DNA of 64,000 bases from Sabellastarte sp. h YS-2021 (taxonomy: Eukaryota; Annelida; Polychaeta; Sabellida; Sabellidae). The translations under genes were made by a program, and so were the position numbers. Below, in pieces: positions 23,085 to 34,271 of this stretch (position 1 is its first letter; every line of letters starts with the position of its first letter). Location of the stretch: positions 57,704,255 through 57,768,254 of the forward strand of contig OZ024933.1 in the NCBI GenBank assembly GCA_964017235.1, written 5' to 3'. Under the pieces are notes generated by a model, which ran no database searches, was not told the origin of the DNA, and saw only the letters and a program-made list of their open reading frames with translations.

Positions 23085-23290
23085 CTCCATGCGTGGCTCC
23101 TAGAGCCACATCAATCAAGAAGCAGGGCTTCTCTGAAGCAGTGGCAGCAAGAATTGAGGCTCCTCAAAGAGGATCAACCAGATCAGTCTATGAGGCAAAG
23201 TGGACCATTGTTACAAGTGGTGTGTCACTAATCAGGTGGACCTCAGGGCACCCCCTGTAAAGTCAGTTGCTGACTTCCTTATGTACCTAT
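23085..23290 (+). pseudogene. N-terminal recombinase fragment of DIRS B2
   Basis: Sequence equivalent to the start of the recombinase (hydrophilic GFSEAVAARIEAPQRGSTR-like stretch, then VADFLMYL) is recognisable. It stops abruptly at the hairpin at 23290. The catalytic domain is absent. Confidence 0.7.
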
Positions 23291-23646
23291 AACCCTGTAA
23301 ACAAAATTGCAAATTTAATAAGTAAATTAAATTTTTAATACCCTATCCAATGGACACACAAGACCCTCCCACCGACCCCGCTATCAGCTTACTAGAGGTC
23401 TAATAGGTTTAGACAACGAAAAAGATGCTATGACGTCATGTTGTCTAGACAGAAAGTAAATACCAGGCACCACCTGGCGAATGCACAGTACTGGGACCGG
23501 CCAGCCGGTGGAAACACAGGACGTCTTTTTCTGGCGTTTGGCGGGCCGTTCTGCGCCGACCGGATTAGCAATTGTCCATTGGATAGGGTATTAACTTATA
23601 AAAATTTAATTTACTTATTAAATTTGCAATTTTGTTTACAGGGTTA
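23290..23646. mobile_element. 357-bp palindromic hairpin made of DIRS-b right-end sequence
   Basis: The two arms are inverted copies from taaccctgtaaacaaaattg inward. The inner 15 or so bases past that are the right-end tail of family b, and the middle is its right terminal repeat. The arms extend about 15 bp beyond the normal element end (accctgtaaacaaaa / ttttgtttacagggt), so the palindrome is larger than the DIRS terminus. A related structure lies at 63712-64000. Confidence 0.75.
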
Positions 23647-23733
23647 AAAGCATGTATATTCCAATCTTTTGTGACTTTTCAACAGTCTCTTTGTATGTGT
23701 GCATAACTCAAAAGTTGTTCACCCAATCAGGCA

Positions 23734-23961
23734 TAGAGTAAGGAATCTAAAATTCGCCACATATCTGAAATTCAACACATGTGGAATTACGAATAAATTA
23801 AATTAATTGAGGGGAGATTTGTTGAATGTATAGTAAATTAAGGCTTTTCGAACCAAAAAATACCAAGTTTAAGACAAAACATCATTTTCTTCATAGAATT
23901 AACAAAGGTTTTTAGAGGTGGTGAATTTTACATTCCTTTCAAATTTTAGATCCTTACTCTA
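23734..23961. mobile_element. MITE family 1, copy 3 (inverted interior, diverged)
   Basis: It has TA-flanked inverted ends tagagtaaggaatctaaaat. The interior runs opposite to the copies at 624 and 12687 and carries more substitutions. Confidence 0.75.
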
Positions 23962-26050
23962 TATTTTCACATAAGGTGGGGTCTACCTATGGCTTGATCC
24001 TTTTCAAACTTGATCTGGATTGAATATCCTGATCTGCCTTGAAAATCTTTTTAACTCAACCAACAGGCACAGGTTTTTGCATTATCAGAAACTGTTTGTT
24101 ATATACTGCTTGGCACTGTATTGTGGTATAAATCTCAACGTGGCACAAAATGAAAGATTGAATTTCATCAGCAAAACTCGTGTTACAGTCATTTTTGTTA
24201 CAAACCCTGTAAATTGTTTCGATTGTCACAGCTTGCAAGTCCGTGTGACGACAGAAATAAATTGAATATCTTCAGCACTATCTGTATGTAAACTGTGCCA
24301 AGTTGGGGCACCCATTTCTAGTAGAAATTATATTTTTGCCACTTAAAAAACATCATGATAAAAGGTCTGTTGATTTTATTTTACGTTTGTGAAGGACATC
24401 TGTTACTTGTGCTTGTGTCAATGTATATATTTTGGTCAAAATTAATCCATGTAACTACACCTAAAACGTGCAAAAAATAAGTTTTTTTGGTCCAAGTTGT
24501 GCCAAGATACATTGGGGAGCAGTATGTATCTCCATCATTCATGCTTGTCCATTTCATGCATTTATGATCTCCTCACAGTATCTTTTTGTTTTATGCATTC
24601 ACATTAGAATCTCTACTGTCTTACTGTTGAAAGTGTATTAATACATGACTCTCACTTAGAATCTCCTTATTTAGAGATTAATTGCTATAAAAATGCATGG
24701 ATAATATAATAAATTTTAAAATTCATAATTCAAAACCGTTTTGACCATCTTATGTCAAAAAATTTATTTCCTTGACTTGTTTTATTTGCACTTAATTTTT
24801 GTCTTTTTGACAAATTAATAGCATATCTATAACAGCATTCTGTGTAATGTAGTGTCACTTATTTCAGGTTAGCTCAGTACCACCAACCAAAAATGTTTTT
24901 GTATGCCATAGTGGGAAAATGTGTTTTGAAAGACATATCCTGATTTTCCGCTAAAGTGCTGTAGTGTAATTGAACAGAATTTTTTTTTCACATTCTGCAA
25001 GTCTGGTGCCTATGCCAGCTGTAGTTGAATTGTGTTATACAGTTTAATATTTAAAGTACCCCCGCCCCCTAGCATTAAAAAGCTTAAACTAGATAACTAC
25101 AAATTAGGGTTGTAACAGCCGCTATCTGAATGCTCAAAAACAGGCACGCTGACAATCTGGGAGCCAGACTAGTGAACCGGGTACACATAAAACTATTAAA
25201 ATATTGTGTATTTCTGTACAAATTTTACATTTTTCAAACTTTATTTTTGATGAACATTTATTGATTAGGTCAGTCATGGTATTTGCTTTACTGGTAACTA
25301 AAGTTAGTTAAAACTAAAATGATAGGACCCAGACCTCGGTCAGTTATTGCATAGTAAATGCTTCACCCAGAATCTCATGCTTACCGTAAAAGGCGTAAAC
25401 TAAACTTGGGTGTGTGACACTGACCTATGGATAGTGTAATGGGTTAAACTTTGTTGCGGTGATATGTAATTTGCTGTTTTCAAGCTGATCTGTTAAATTA
25501 CACAACAGCACGTTATCCCGGTAGCGCAAAGATTATAAGTTCTAATATCATGATTATATTGCTTATTTTTCAGTTATACTCTTTTGAATATTCCAATAGT
25601 TTGGTTAACTCCTTCGCTTTAATGTATTTTTAAGGCCTGGACCAAGTTTCACAAAGCCTTGCTTTGAAAAGATGCTACTTAAGTAAAGGAATGTCAGTTT
25701 CTCTGCAATAAATATAACACACTGCCATTTCTTGGGTCTTTTCCAAACAGTCAAGATGGAAAGCTGGCCCAAGAAGGATAGCCCTATTCCAGAATAATCC
25801 TTTATCCATGTTAGCGAGAGTAGAAGACTATAGGGGGGATGGTCTAATCTGAATAAGTAAGCCCATCTTGATAATTAAGTGCCTTGAGTCCTCAGTGGAT
25901 GAAACTAAACACTTTCGAGTTCAAGCCTCATGTATATATGCGTTATTTAAGAAATCGAGCCAGTTCTAGCTAAGACCTTCCATTCATCATACAGTTTTCT
26001 CAGTTGAAGGTAAGGTGTGTGATGCCTGTCTTTTTGATTCACAAAAATAT
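23962..26050. other. Intergenic, nothing recognised
   Basis: About 2 kb of AT-rich sequence. No exon with flanking splice sites, no RNA gene and no convincing repeat was identified. Confidence 0.5.
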
Positions 26051-26260
26051 ATTCTATTGTGTTAATACATCCTATCCAATGGACAAATGCTAATCCGGTA
26101 GGCGCAGACAGGCCCGCCAAATGACAGAAAAAGCCGTCCTGTGTAGCCACTGGCCGGTCCCAGTACTATGCATTCCCAAGATGGTGCCACATACTTCCTT
26201 CCTGTCTAGACAACATGACGTCATAGCATCTTTTTCGTTTGGCGCATGTACTGTGCAGAC
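26051..26260 (+). repeat. Left terminal repeat of DIRS C
   Basis: It is homologous to 13563-13760 and inverted against 38455-38652, with more mismatches than in B. This suggests an older insertion. Confidence 0.85.
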
Positions 26261-26689
26261 GTGTTTTCAACAATCTCCAGATATTTTAAGGAAAAGTGTG
26301 GATTCTGATATTTTTTCAACCATATTTGTAAATATTTTAGTGGAGAATTGTTATCTACATATCGAGCACAGATATTCTTTAAGAAATCTGCTAGAAACGC
26401 TCCCTAGCTGACTCAATTTAGTGTTGATGATAGGGCAGTAAGCGACGAGAATTATGTATGCGGGCCATGTTGCCAGTTTCCTCCCATTCAATCTTTGTGT
26501 TGATAGGGGCAGAACTACAATATAAGGAAATTTATTGGATACACAGCTTTTAAGGTAATATTATTCGTGTTTATTTTGTAAATGTACTTTCTGTAACCTC
26601 CAGCTTCAGTTCACAATGAAACGTCAGTCTTCTCAAGTATCTACATAGAAGGATTTCCCATTAGAAGAGCATGAAGTGCGTTCTTTTGA

Positions 26690-27365
26690 ACTCACGTCTA
26701 CTGTGATATCAGTCCCTCCCTTGCAGACCCGGCTTTGTTGTCGGTAGTGGGGGTTGTGGATGGTCAGGTCACTGTAACAGTTGTAGTTTTCCTGGTTTTA
26801 TCACGAAAGAAAGAAATTTATCTACAGAGCTTCCTACCTCTTCTGAGTGCACTGGTACCGACTTAAGACCATCACCGACCAGGATTTTCCCCTTCAGAGC
26901 GCACTGGTACAGGCTTCTCTGCTTTAAACCATCAGTCGACCAGCCAGCTCAAAAGAACACAACCTCTGACGTCACCTTTTCCACGAAGCTGGTCACGTGA
27001 TTCACCAACCAGGAAAGTCGGAAGTGCGTTCTTCAGATCTCATGCCTACTGTGATACCAGTCCCTGCCTTGCAGGCCCGGCCTTGTTGTCGGTAGTGGGG
27101 TTTTGTGGACAGTCAGAATACTGTAAAGTTGCTGGTTAAGTATCACACAAAGAATGCGACCACTGAAGTACCATCTTCGCCAGTTGGTCATGTGACACAC
27201 CAACCTACAATGCCGTTCTAAAAATAGCTCACAAGGGCTTTCCCAGCAGCTGTCAAATCTTCACAACGAGATGTGCACTTATGAGAAACCCTTAATTAAT
27301 ACAGAAAAGCTGCTGTAAGCTCGATTCAACACAAAAGATAGTAAGTGTTGTTAAATTACTTAAAC
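26690..27365. repeat. Non-coding 5' internal repeats of DIRS C
   Basis: It shares tgatatcagtccctcccttg, gagcgcactggtac and gaagctggtcacgtgattca with B and B2. No conserved frame is present. Confidence 0.55.
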
Positions 27366-28520
27366 AATTGGTTACAGAGCATACCAGCCGGCTACACAGC
27401 CTTGTACAGTGTACCCCACCCAACCGGTTACAGAGTTTCTACCAACCTAGTCCAGCCAACTCTGTGTTGACTTGGGCAGTAAGCCAACAAGTATCTACAA
27501 AATATGGCTTCAACCAACCGGTTACAGAGTCTACCGACCAGCTGCCAGCTTCACAGCCCTTACTGTACAGTGCTTCACCCAACCGGTTACAGAGTCTCCC
27601 TACCTAGTCCATTCAACTCTGTTGATTCTGTGGCAGGCAGACAGCAAGTATCTACAAGAAGATGGCTTCAACTGACCAGTTACGGAGTCTACCGACCGGG
27701 TGTCAGCTACACAGCCCTTACTGTACAGTGCTTTACCCAAACCAGTTAGAGTCTCCCTACCTAGTCCATTCAACTCTGTGTTGATTCTGGGACAGGCAGA
27801 CAGCAAGTATCTACAAGAAGATGGCTTCAACTGACCAGTTACGGAGTCTACCGACCGGGTGTCAGCTACACAGCCCTTACTGTATAGTGCTTTACCCAAA
27901 CCAGTTAGAGTCTCCCTACCTAGTCCATTCAACTCTGTGTTGATTCTGGGGCATGCAGACAGCAAGTATCTACAAGAAGATGGCTTCAACTGACCAGTTA
28001 CGGAGTCTACCGACCGGATGTCAGCTACACAGCCCTTACTGTACAGTGCTTTACCCAAACCGATTAGAGTCTCCCTACCTAGTCCATTCAACTCTGTGTT
28101 GATTCTGGGGCAGGCAGACAGCAAGTATCTACAAGAAGATGGCTTCAACTGACCGGTTACGGAGTCTACCGACCAAGTGTCAGCTACACAGCCCTTACTG
28201 TACAGTGCTTTACCCAAACCGGTTAGAGTCTACCAACCTAGTAAATTCATCTCTGTTGTTTCTTGGGCAGGTACACAGTAAGTATCTGCAAGATATTGCT
28301 TCAACGAACTGGTTACAGAGTCTACCGACCGGATGCTGGCTACACAGCCCTCATTATACAGGCTGCTTCACCCAAGCTAGTTGCAGAGCCTACCGACCTA
28401 GTCCTTTCAACTCTGTGTTGAGTCTAGGGCAGAGGGACAAGAAATATTACCAAACAAAAATCCTGGCAACAGGTAGCTCCAACCGGCTACAGATCCTACG
28501 GACCTAAGGTCAGCTTCACA
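27366..28520 (+). repeat. Minisatellite with a 159-bp higher-order array, DIRS C
   Basis: The core phrase (a/c)ccggttacagagtctaccga recurs throughout. Between 27567 and about 28360 it is organised into units of 158-159 bp, with starts at 27567, 27725, 27884, 28043 and 28202. They are nearly identical except for scattered substitutions. Because 159 is divisible by 3, an antisense frame stays open across all units. That frame is an artefact. Confidence 0.9.
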
Positions 28521-29109
28521 ACTCACTGAAATTGCTGTCAGGTGCTTTTTGATTTGGCTCATACAGGCCAGTTGCTGTCTGAACTCATTGGTTACAGAAA
28601 AACAGGGGTATACCGGACCTCCAGGGGAACAATAAGGGGTTACTTCTGTTCCCAGGAAAAATCGGTTACAGAGAAATGCCAGTCTACTGGACTGGCAGAA
28701 GATAACTATGAAGCATTCTGTCAGTCTGTGAGTAACACTTTAGCCTCTGAATACCGTGGTTATGGAGAAACACTAAGCAGGGCATCTCACTGCTCATCAT
28801 GAACTGCCTTGGGTCACTCCACCCTATAAGGGACAATAACATTGTGTTAATGGTCCAGTTTTAGGCGTGATGACTACCCAGGAGCAAGATTCAGTTTATT
28901 CAGTACAACTGGTCAGAAATAAGAGACTGTAAGGTTTGCCAGTCACCAGAAACTTCAACCAGAAACACAATAGAACCCTTTTGTCTCTTGTCAACCAATA
29001 CCCAATTTCCCAGTTTTTTACTAGAACTGCCCATAGGGCCAAGATTACACAGGTTGTGGGAACTTTAGAAGCACTGGGTACCAGTCTGAAAGTCTTAGAA
29101 TCCCTAAGA

Positions 29110-30740
29110 AGGCTACACTCTTCCTTTCTGGATCCAACCACCTTGATAAGGTCACTGACCACCTTAGGCAGCTATGTAAATCATCTCAGGAACTGCTACT
29201 CGATGGAGGGATTGCAGGCTCTTATGCAGAAAAATGCAGTAGTCCTGGTCAAAATCAAGTCTGGTCTCTTTTCAACCAACAACCTTTGGTTCACAAAACC
29301 AATAACTGGTGGACGACTGCACTAGACCTGAGCAAACTAAACCAATTGCACAAGGTGGGTAAATTCAAATGGAGACACCGGAAACCGTCAAAACCTCCCT
29401 CCAGCAAGGGGAGTGGGTTACCTCAATAGATTTCAAGGATGCCTACTTCCATATACCAATACAGGAACAATCCAGAAAGTACATTAGATTTCACATCCAA
29501 GGCAGGTCATATCAGTTCAAGGCTCTGCCATTTGGACTGTCCACAGCTCTCATGGAGTTTACGGTGATAGCACTGAGGTGAAACTGATGGCCACACACAG
29601 GGGTATGTGGACCCACCAGTACCTAGACGACTGGTTGGTGAGAGCCAGATCCCACCAAGTTTGTCTCCAACATATTCAGGAACTAGTAAGAATTTGTCAA
29701 AACTAGGTTGGTTGGTGAACATTAGAGCTGGAAGCCAAACAAGTCTTCGACTTCGTAGGTTACCAGTTCGACCTCAGATGTGGCCGGGTCTGTCCGACAC
29801 TGGACCAGTTGTAGACCCTTCAGCAGAAAATACAGGATCAAACCTCCTGACCGGCCTGTCCAGTCCAGCAGTTCATGTCCTTAATAAGTCTGCTAACAGC
29901 CACGGAGAAGCAAGTTCACCTTGGCCAACTGCACATGAGGCCCATTCAATGGCATCTCAAAACAACTGGAGGGTACCAAAATCACTAGGAAGGTCATTCC
30001 TATCCCCAAGTCTCTGCATCCCCATCTAAAATGGTGGCTGGAGGAAAGCAATGTGCTTCAAGGTCAACCATTACACCCATTAAGATATGCTCTGCAAATC
30101 TTTACAGATGCAGCAGAAGTACCACGTTCCACCAAATCTTTTCAGAAAGCAAACTACATATAAATTACTTAGAACTGGAAGAGGTCCCTTTGGTCCTGAA
30201 AGAGTTCCAAGACCTCTACTCAGACAAGATAGTTCTTGTAGCTACTGACAACACCAACAGGAGGCATGAGGTCAGGCTCACTTTGTGCCCTTCTGTGGAG
30301 AATCTTGACCTGGTGCACCAGGAAACAAGTAACACTCAAAGCCAGACACATCCCAGGCCAGCTGAATGTGGTAGCAGACAAGCTATCCAGGCTAGGCCAG
30401 ACCATCCAAACAGTGATCCCTCCTTCCAGGGGTTTTCCAGGCGATATGCAGCCAGTGACACCAGCCTCAGACCTATTGCCACGAGGTTCAACAAGTTATC
30501 TCAGTTTGTGTCACCAATACTGGACCCCCTGGCCTGGGCAGTGGACGCACTCAGCCTGCCATGGGATGTTCCGGATGTGTATGCCTTCCCACCAGTAGCC
30601 ATTTTGGGCAAAGTAATAGAGAAGTTGCGGGACCACCCTTGCCACAGAATCATTCTGTTCGCTCCAGTGTGGCCCAACATGTCTTGGTTCAGGGATCTAC
30701 TAGCCATGTCAAGCCAGATCCCTCTAAGTCTGCCCAACCT
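29110..30740 (+). pseudogene. RT-RNase H-MT-like remnant of DIRS C
   Basis: RT is recognisable from MEGLQALMQKNAVV (near 29200) through LDLSKLNQ, KMETPETVKTSLQQGEWVTSIDFKDAYFHIPI and LPFGLSTAL. It reaches an intact YLDD at 29620-29631. RNase H is damaged: the first Asp segment is garbled near 30100, while LHINYLELEE and LVATDNTN remain. The MT-like segment is in pieces (YAFPPVAILGKVIEKL and LFAPVWP). At least five frame changes occur. Sequence is closer to B2 than to A or D, confirming family b. Confidence 0.85.
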
Positions 30741-30789
30741 TTTAACGCAGCCCTTCTATCAGACTCTCTATTTCAGGATGGGATGTTAC

Positions 30790-31640
30790 AACCAAGCACC
30801 ATCAATGGCTACAGATCAGCCATTGCTGACAAATTGGGAAATTCACCCATTAACGTCAGTAAGGATGAAAACCTCTTTGTCTCCTGGATAGCTTCCACAG
30901 AGACAGACCCAAAGGGAGGAGGGCCATCCCCTCTTGGAATCTCTCCCTGGTCCTACACCAGCTGACCAGGGCTCCCTTTGAACCCATTAAAGAGGCCTCC
31001 TTGAAACACTTGACCTTCAAGACTGTTTTCTCTTGGCCCTGAGTTCTGGTAAACGCAGGGGTGAGATCCATGCTTGGCAAAACAAAAATATAAGACAGAT
31101 AATATCAGTCAGACTGATCAAATGTTTCCTTGTACCCCTCTGGCAGCTTTCTTTCTAAGAACCAGTTGGCCAAAGAGGGTCTGGATAGCATGGCCCGAGT
31201 GGTTATACCAGCCCTGGCCTCTACTCTGGATAAATCACTTAGGTCTGACAGGTCCCTCTGTCCAGTCAGAGCTTTGCACTGCTATTTGGACAGGACCTCA
31301 AATCTCAGGCAGAACAAGGATTTAGTCTGTATCTCCTTTAAGAAAGGCTTTGACAAGGACATCTCACCTGTCACTATCTCCCCATGGGTCAAGCAAACTG
31401 TGATCCTATGTTGTGAGCTCTCTGACCAAGAGGCCCTCCCACTACATCAGGTTAGATCCTATGATGTGAGGGTATTTGCTGCTTCCAAGGCCTTCCAATC
31501 AGGAGTATCCTTGGAACAAATTTAATCAGCTTGCCGTAAAAAAAATCATGTAACACCTTCAGACAGTTCTATCTGATGGGTGTGGCTTGATTTGATTCAG
31601 AGCTCTACCACCTGGGACCTGTAGTGGCAGCTCAGCAGAT
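30790..31640 (+). pseudogene. Tyrosine recombinase remnant of DIRS C
   Basis: Recognisable pieces are PSTINGYRSAIADKLGNSP, LKHLTFKTVFS, the degraded Arg motif near 31040, VRALHCYLDRTSNL and ISFKKGFDKDISPVTISPW. The active-site His of the HxxR motif has become Tyr (SYDVRVFAAS, near 31459). A stop follows GVSLEQI, ahead of the His-Trp and Tyr motifs. Inactive. Confidence 0.85.
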
Positions 31641-31730
31641 CCACCAGTAGCCCATCTTATTGAGTAGACTTGTACATATGTGCACAGTTGTATATATTTA
31701 AATATAAAATCATAAAAGAAGTGCTTCCTT

Positions 31731-31910
31731 TTATTACGCTACAATAGCTTACCATGTGGGACTTAATGCTGTTCTCGGGTTGCCACACCTGGGGCCAACG
31801 TCTTAGAAAAAAAGATCGTTCTTGTTAGCCACCGGATATGCTGGTAGTTGTCGTCACGTGATAACTTCTGACCAATCGCCCTACTTTCTCATTGGCCACG
31901 ATTCACTGGT
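31731..31910 (+). repeat. Left terminal repeat of DIRS D
   Basis: It is inverted against 37857-38047. The outer segment (ttattacgctacaatagctt) resembles that of A, but the inner ~130 bp is unrelated to A, so the two family-a elements are different subfamilies. Confidence 0.9.
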
Positions 31911-32119
31911 AGCAGTTTGTAAATATACAGACATTTTCATTTTTTTCTCAGTCTTTACTTATTGTTGGAGGCTCATATTTGCATATTTCTTGTAATATAT
32001 ATCATAGATCATTCTGTAAAATTTTAATTTTCACAGGATAAGTATTTTTCTTGCTTTCGCATGTTTTGAGTTTTCCTCGGTGCAGGCAATTATATTGTAC
32101 GTCTTTTATTGCGTGTAAA

Positions 32120-34271
32120 ATGTCTCTCCATCAAGCAAATAAAGACAAACCGAGAGCTCAGAAATGCCGCCACTTTTGCTTCAGTTTCAACCAACATAAC
32201 TACTGCCCTACCTGTAGGGAGGCTGGCAAGGGAGACGACCCCTGTGTCACCTTCGAAACTCCCTGTCAAATCTGTACGTCTCTTTCAGATGAACAGTTGC
32301 AAAAAATACAGAACAGGAAACGTTATTTACAAAAGCAAAAAACTAGATCTTTTGGGTGAAGGCGACGGGGATTCCTTCACTGGATCAAATGCATACCTCG
32401 AGTGTGCTGCTGATAATCTATTTACCTCACACCCCCCCCACCCCCGTCCTCAACCTCTCACCTTCAGTTCCTTGTCTTTAAAGACCCCAGCCAAGTCTGC
32501 CCCACCCACCCCAGGTACAGCCTTGCAAAATAAAATCCAGAAAAATCTTGAGAAATCACTGGGTGATTCCTTAAATATACATTTACAGCAGCAAATGGGT
32601 TCCTTCCAGGCATCCATGTTGGAAGCGTTTCAGTCACTCCGAGAGGAGTTGGCCACAAAAAAGAAAGTCGAGGTAGATTCCTCGCTTCCTGCTTCCAAAC
32701 CTGGCTCGTCCAGTAACAATGCTGCCCATCTGGATTTACCCCCACCGAGATCTGGTACTAACCTTCAAAGCGAGGCAATGGATGTGGACTACGGTCCAGC
32801 ACTCCCTCCTCGTCTAGTACTCAACCAAGATACCTCGGATCAGTACGTTGCCCCCTCTGAGGGTCATCCCAAAGAGGTATCGTACTCTCACAAAAAGCAA
32901 AGCCATAAGCAGCCAGTTGACCCTAGCTCTGCCTCGGACCAACTACATGAAGATTCCGATCACCCTCGGATTCCTTCTTCTCGACCTAAAAAACACTCTG
33001 ACAAGAGCAAACACAAATCCAGGTCTAGATATGTGTCATTTTCTTCAGAGGAAGATCACTCCCCTGTAGCCAGCCACAGGTCTTCTAAGCACTCTAGGGC
33101 TCAGCCCTCAGGAACAGCTTCTGATCAAGACCTCCCACAACATGATTCAGACCCCCCTTATTATAGGGAAGTAGCTCTGTCTGACATTCCCTCACAATAC
33201 TCTGAAGAAGTAGACACCTTCAGGCGTATCCTCTCTCTCCCTGACCCCAGGGAATCTATGCCTAGGTCTTCAACTTCAGTATTGGGTCTGGATGATGAAA
33301 AAGGCCGTCAAGAGCTCAGACCTAGAGGTCCTTCCTCTATTCAACCCCTTAGCTCAGTTATCAAGGACGCCTTTGATAAATTTCAACATGACTTTAAGGC
33401 TGCCAATTTATCTGAGGGCAAATATGTCAAGCCTCCTCCTTCCACTTCAAAGTGGTACAAGGTGGGACAGCCCACATTTCAGGATAAAATTCAGGAGTTG
33501 AATACAGACTTTGCCAAGATCTGTATTACTCCTAGACCTCCTGGGGCCCCAGTAGCCAAAGTTCCCCTGCCAGTTCTCAAGGAGCTGGAACATCAGGCTA
33601 GACAAAATATCTCAAGCCTCAACTTCACCACTGCATTTGCCAAAACTTCTTCTTCTTGCAATGCTTCTTTGGAAAAATGCCAACATAGCATCAAGTCAAC
33701 TGTCAAGAAGATTAAATCTCAGATCCAGAAAGGTGCCAATCCTGAGAAAGCGGCAAAGCGCGGATATGAGGAAGTCGCTGAGTACATGGAATTCTGGAAC
33801 AAGACACTTCTTGTTCAACACAGGGCCCTCACCTGTCTCGGCAAATCTCTAGCCCATATTCTCCAGAGGGAGTTATATTCTATGGCTAATACCGGCTTGC
33901 TTAGGCACGAAGCCGAGATGACTCTATTACATCCACAGTTAGGAGAGACGAGACGTTAAGAACTTAGAAACTCGTCCTTTTGGGACCCGTCCTTGTTCGA
34001 GTCTCAACTCGTGAAGGAAGGTGAGGACTTCCTTCTCAAAAAAGGCACCTCAAAAGATTCTCAGGGTTTCGCACCCTACCAGAATAAGCCCTTTCGTGGT
34101 CCCCACAAGAAAAGAGGCTCCTACAGGAAACACCCCTATGGGGGCAATACCTCTCAAAGCAGTAACCAATCCTTTCCCTCGGGAAGAGGAAAACCCAACT
34201 TCAGAGGCTCCAGGGGTCGTTTTCGACCCCACAATAGGGGAAGGGGGCGTGGAAACCCCCCTTCCCAATGA
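32120..34271 (+). pseudogene. gag-like ORF1 of DIRS D, two lesions
   Basis: The start is ATG 32120 (MSLHQAN). The N-terminal Cys/His cluster is intact in this copy: KCRHFCF, NYCPTCREAGKGDD, then PCQICTSLSDEQ. The frame runs to a stop at 32357-32359. A small deletion relative to A near 32340 shifts the reading frame, after which the protein stays open to TAA at 33957. Beyond that stop the same frame continues to 34271 with the basic RG-rich tail (RGSRGRFRPHNRGRGRG). The middle is Ser/His/Lys-rich and probably disordered, and is followed by a predicted helical domain (33500-33900). The RT frame starts within the last 250 bp. Confidence 0.85.

Larger units (their letters stand above)
18799..23646 (+). 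mobile_element. DIRS-like retrotransposon B2 (family b), truncated
   Basis: The left end matches B and C. It is followed by the same non-coding repeats and minisatellite, a partial RT with intact RNase H, an MT-like region and the N-terminal part of the recombinase. At 23290 the recombinase is cut off in mid-domain and a 357-bp hairpin made of right-end sequence follows. The left-end complement that should form half of the ICR is missing. Confidence 0.85.

Noticed and set aside
27600-28217. A 205-codon antisense frame with repeating 53-residue blocks
   Set aside because: It arises from the 159-bp (53-codon) tandem array of DIRS C; the frame is open only because the unit length is a multiple of three.
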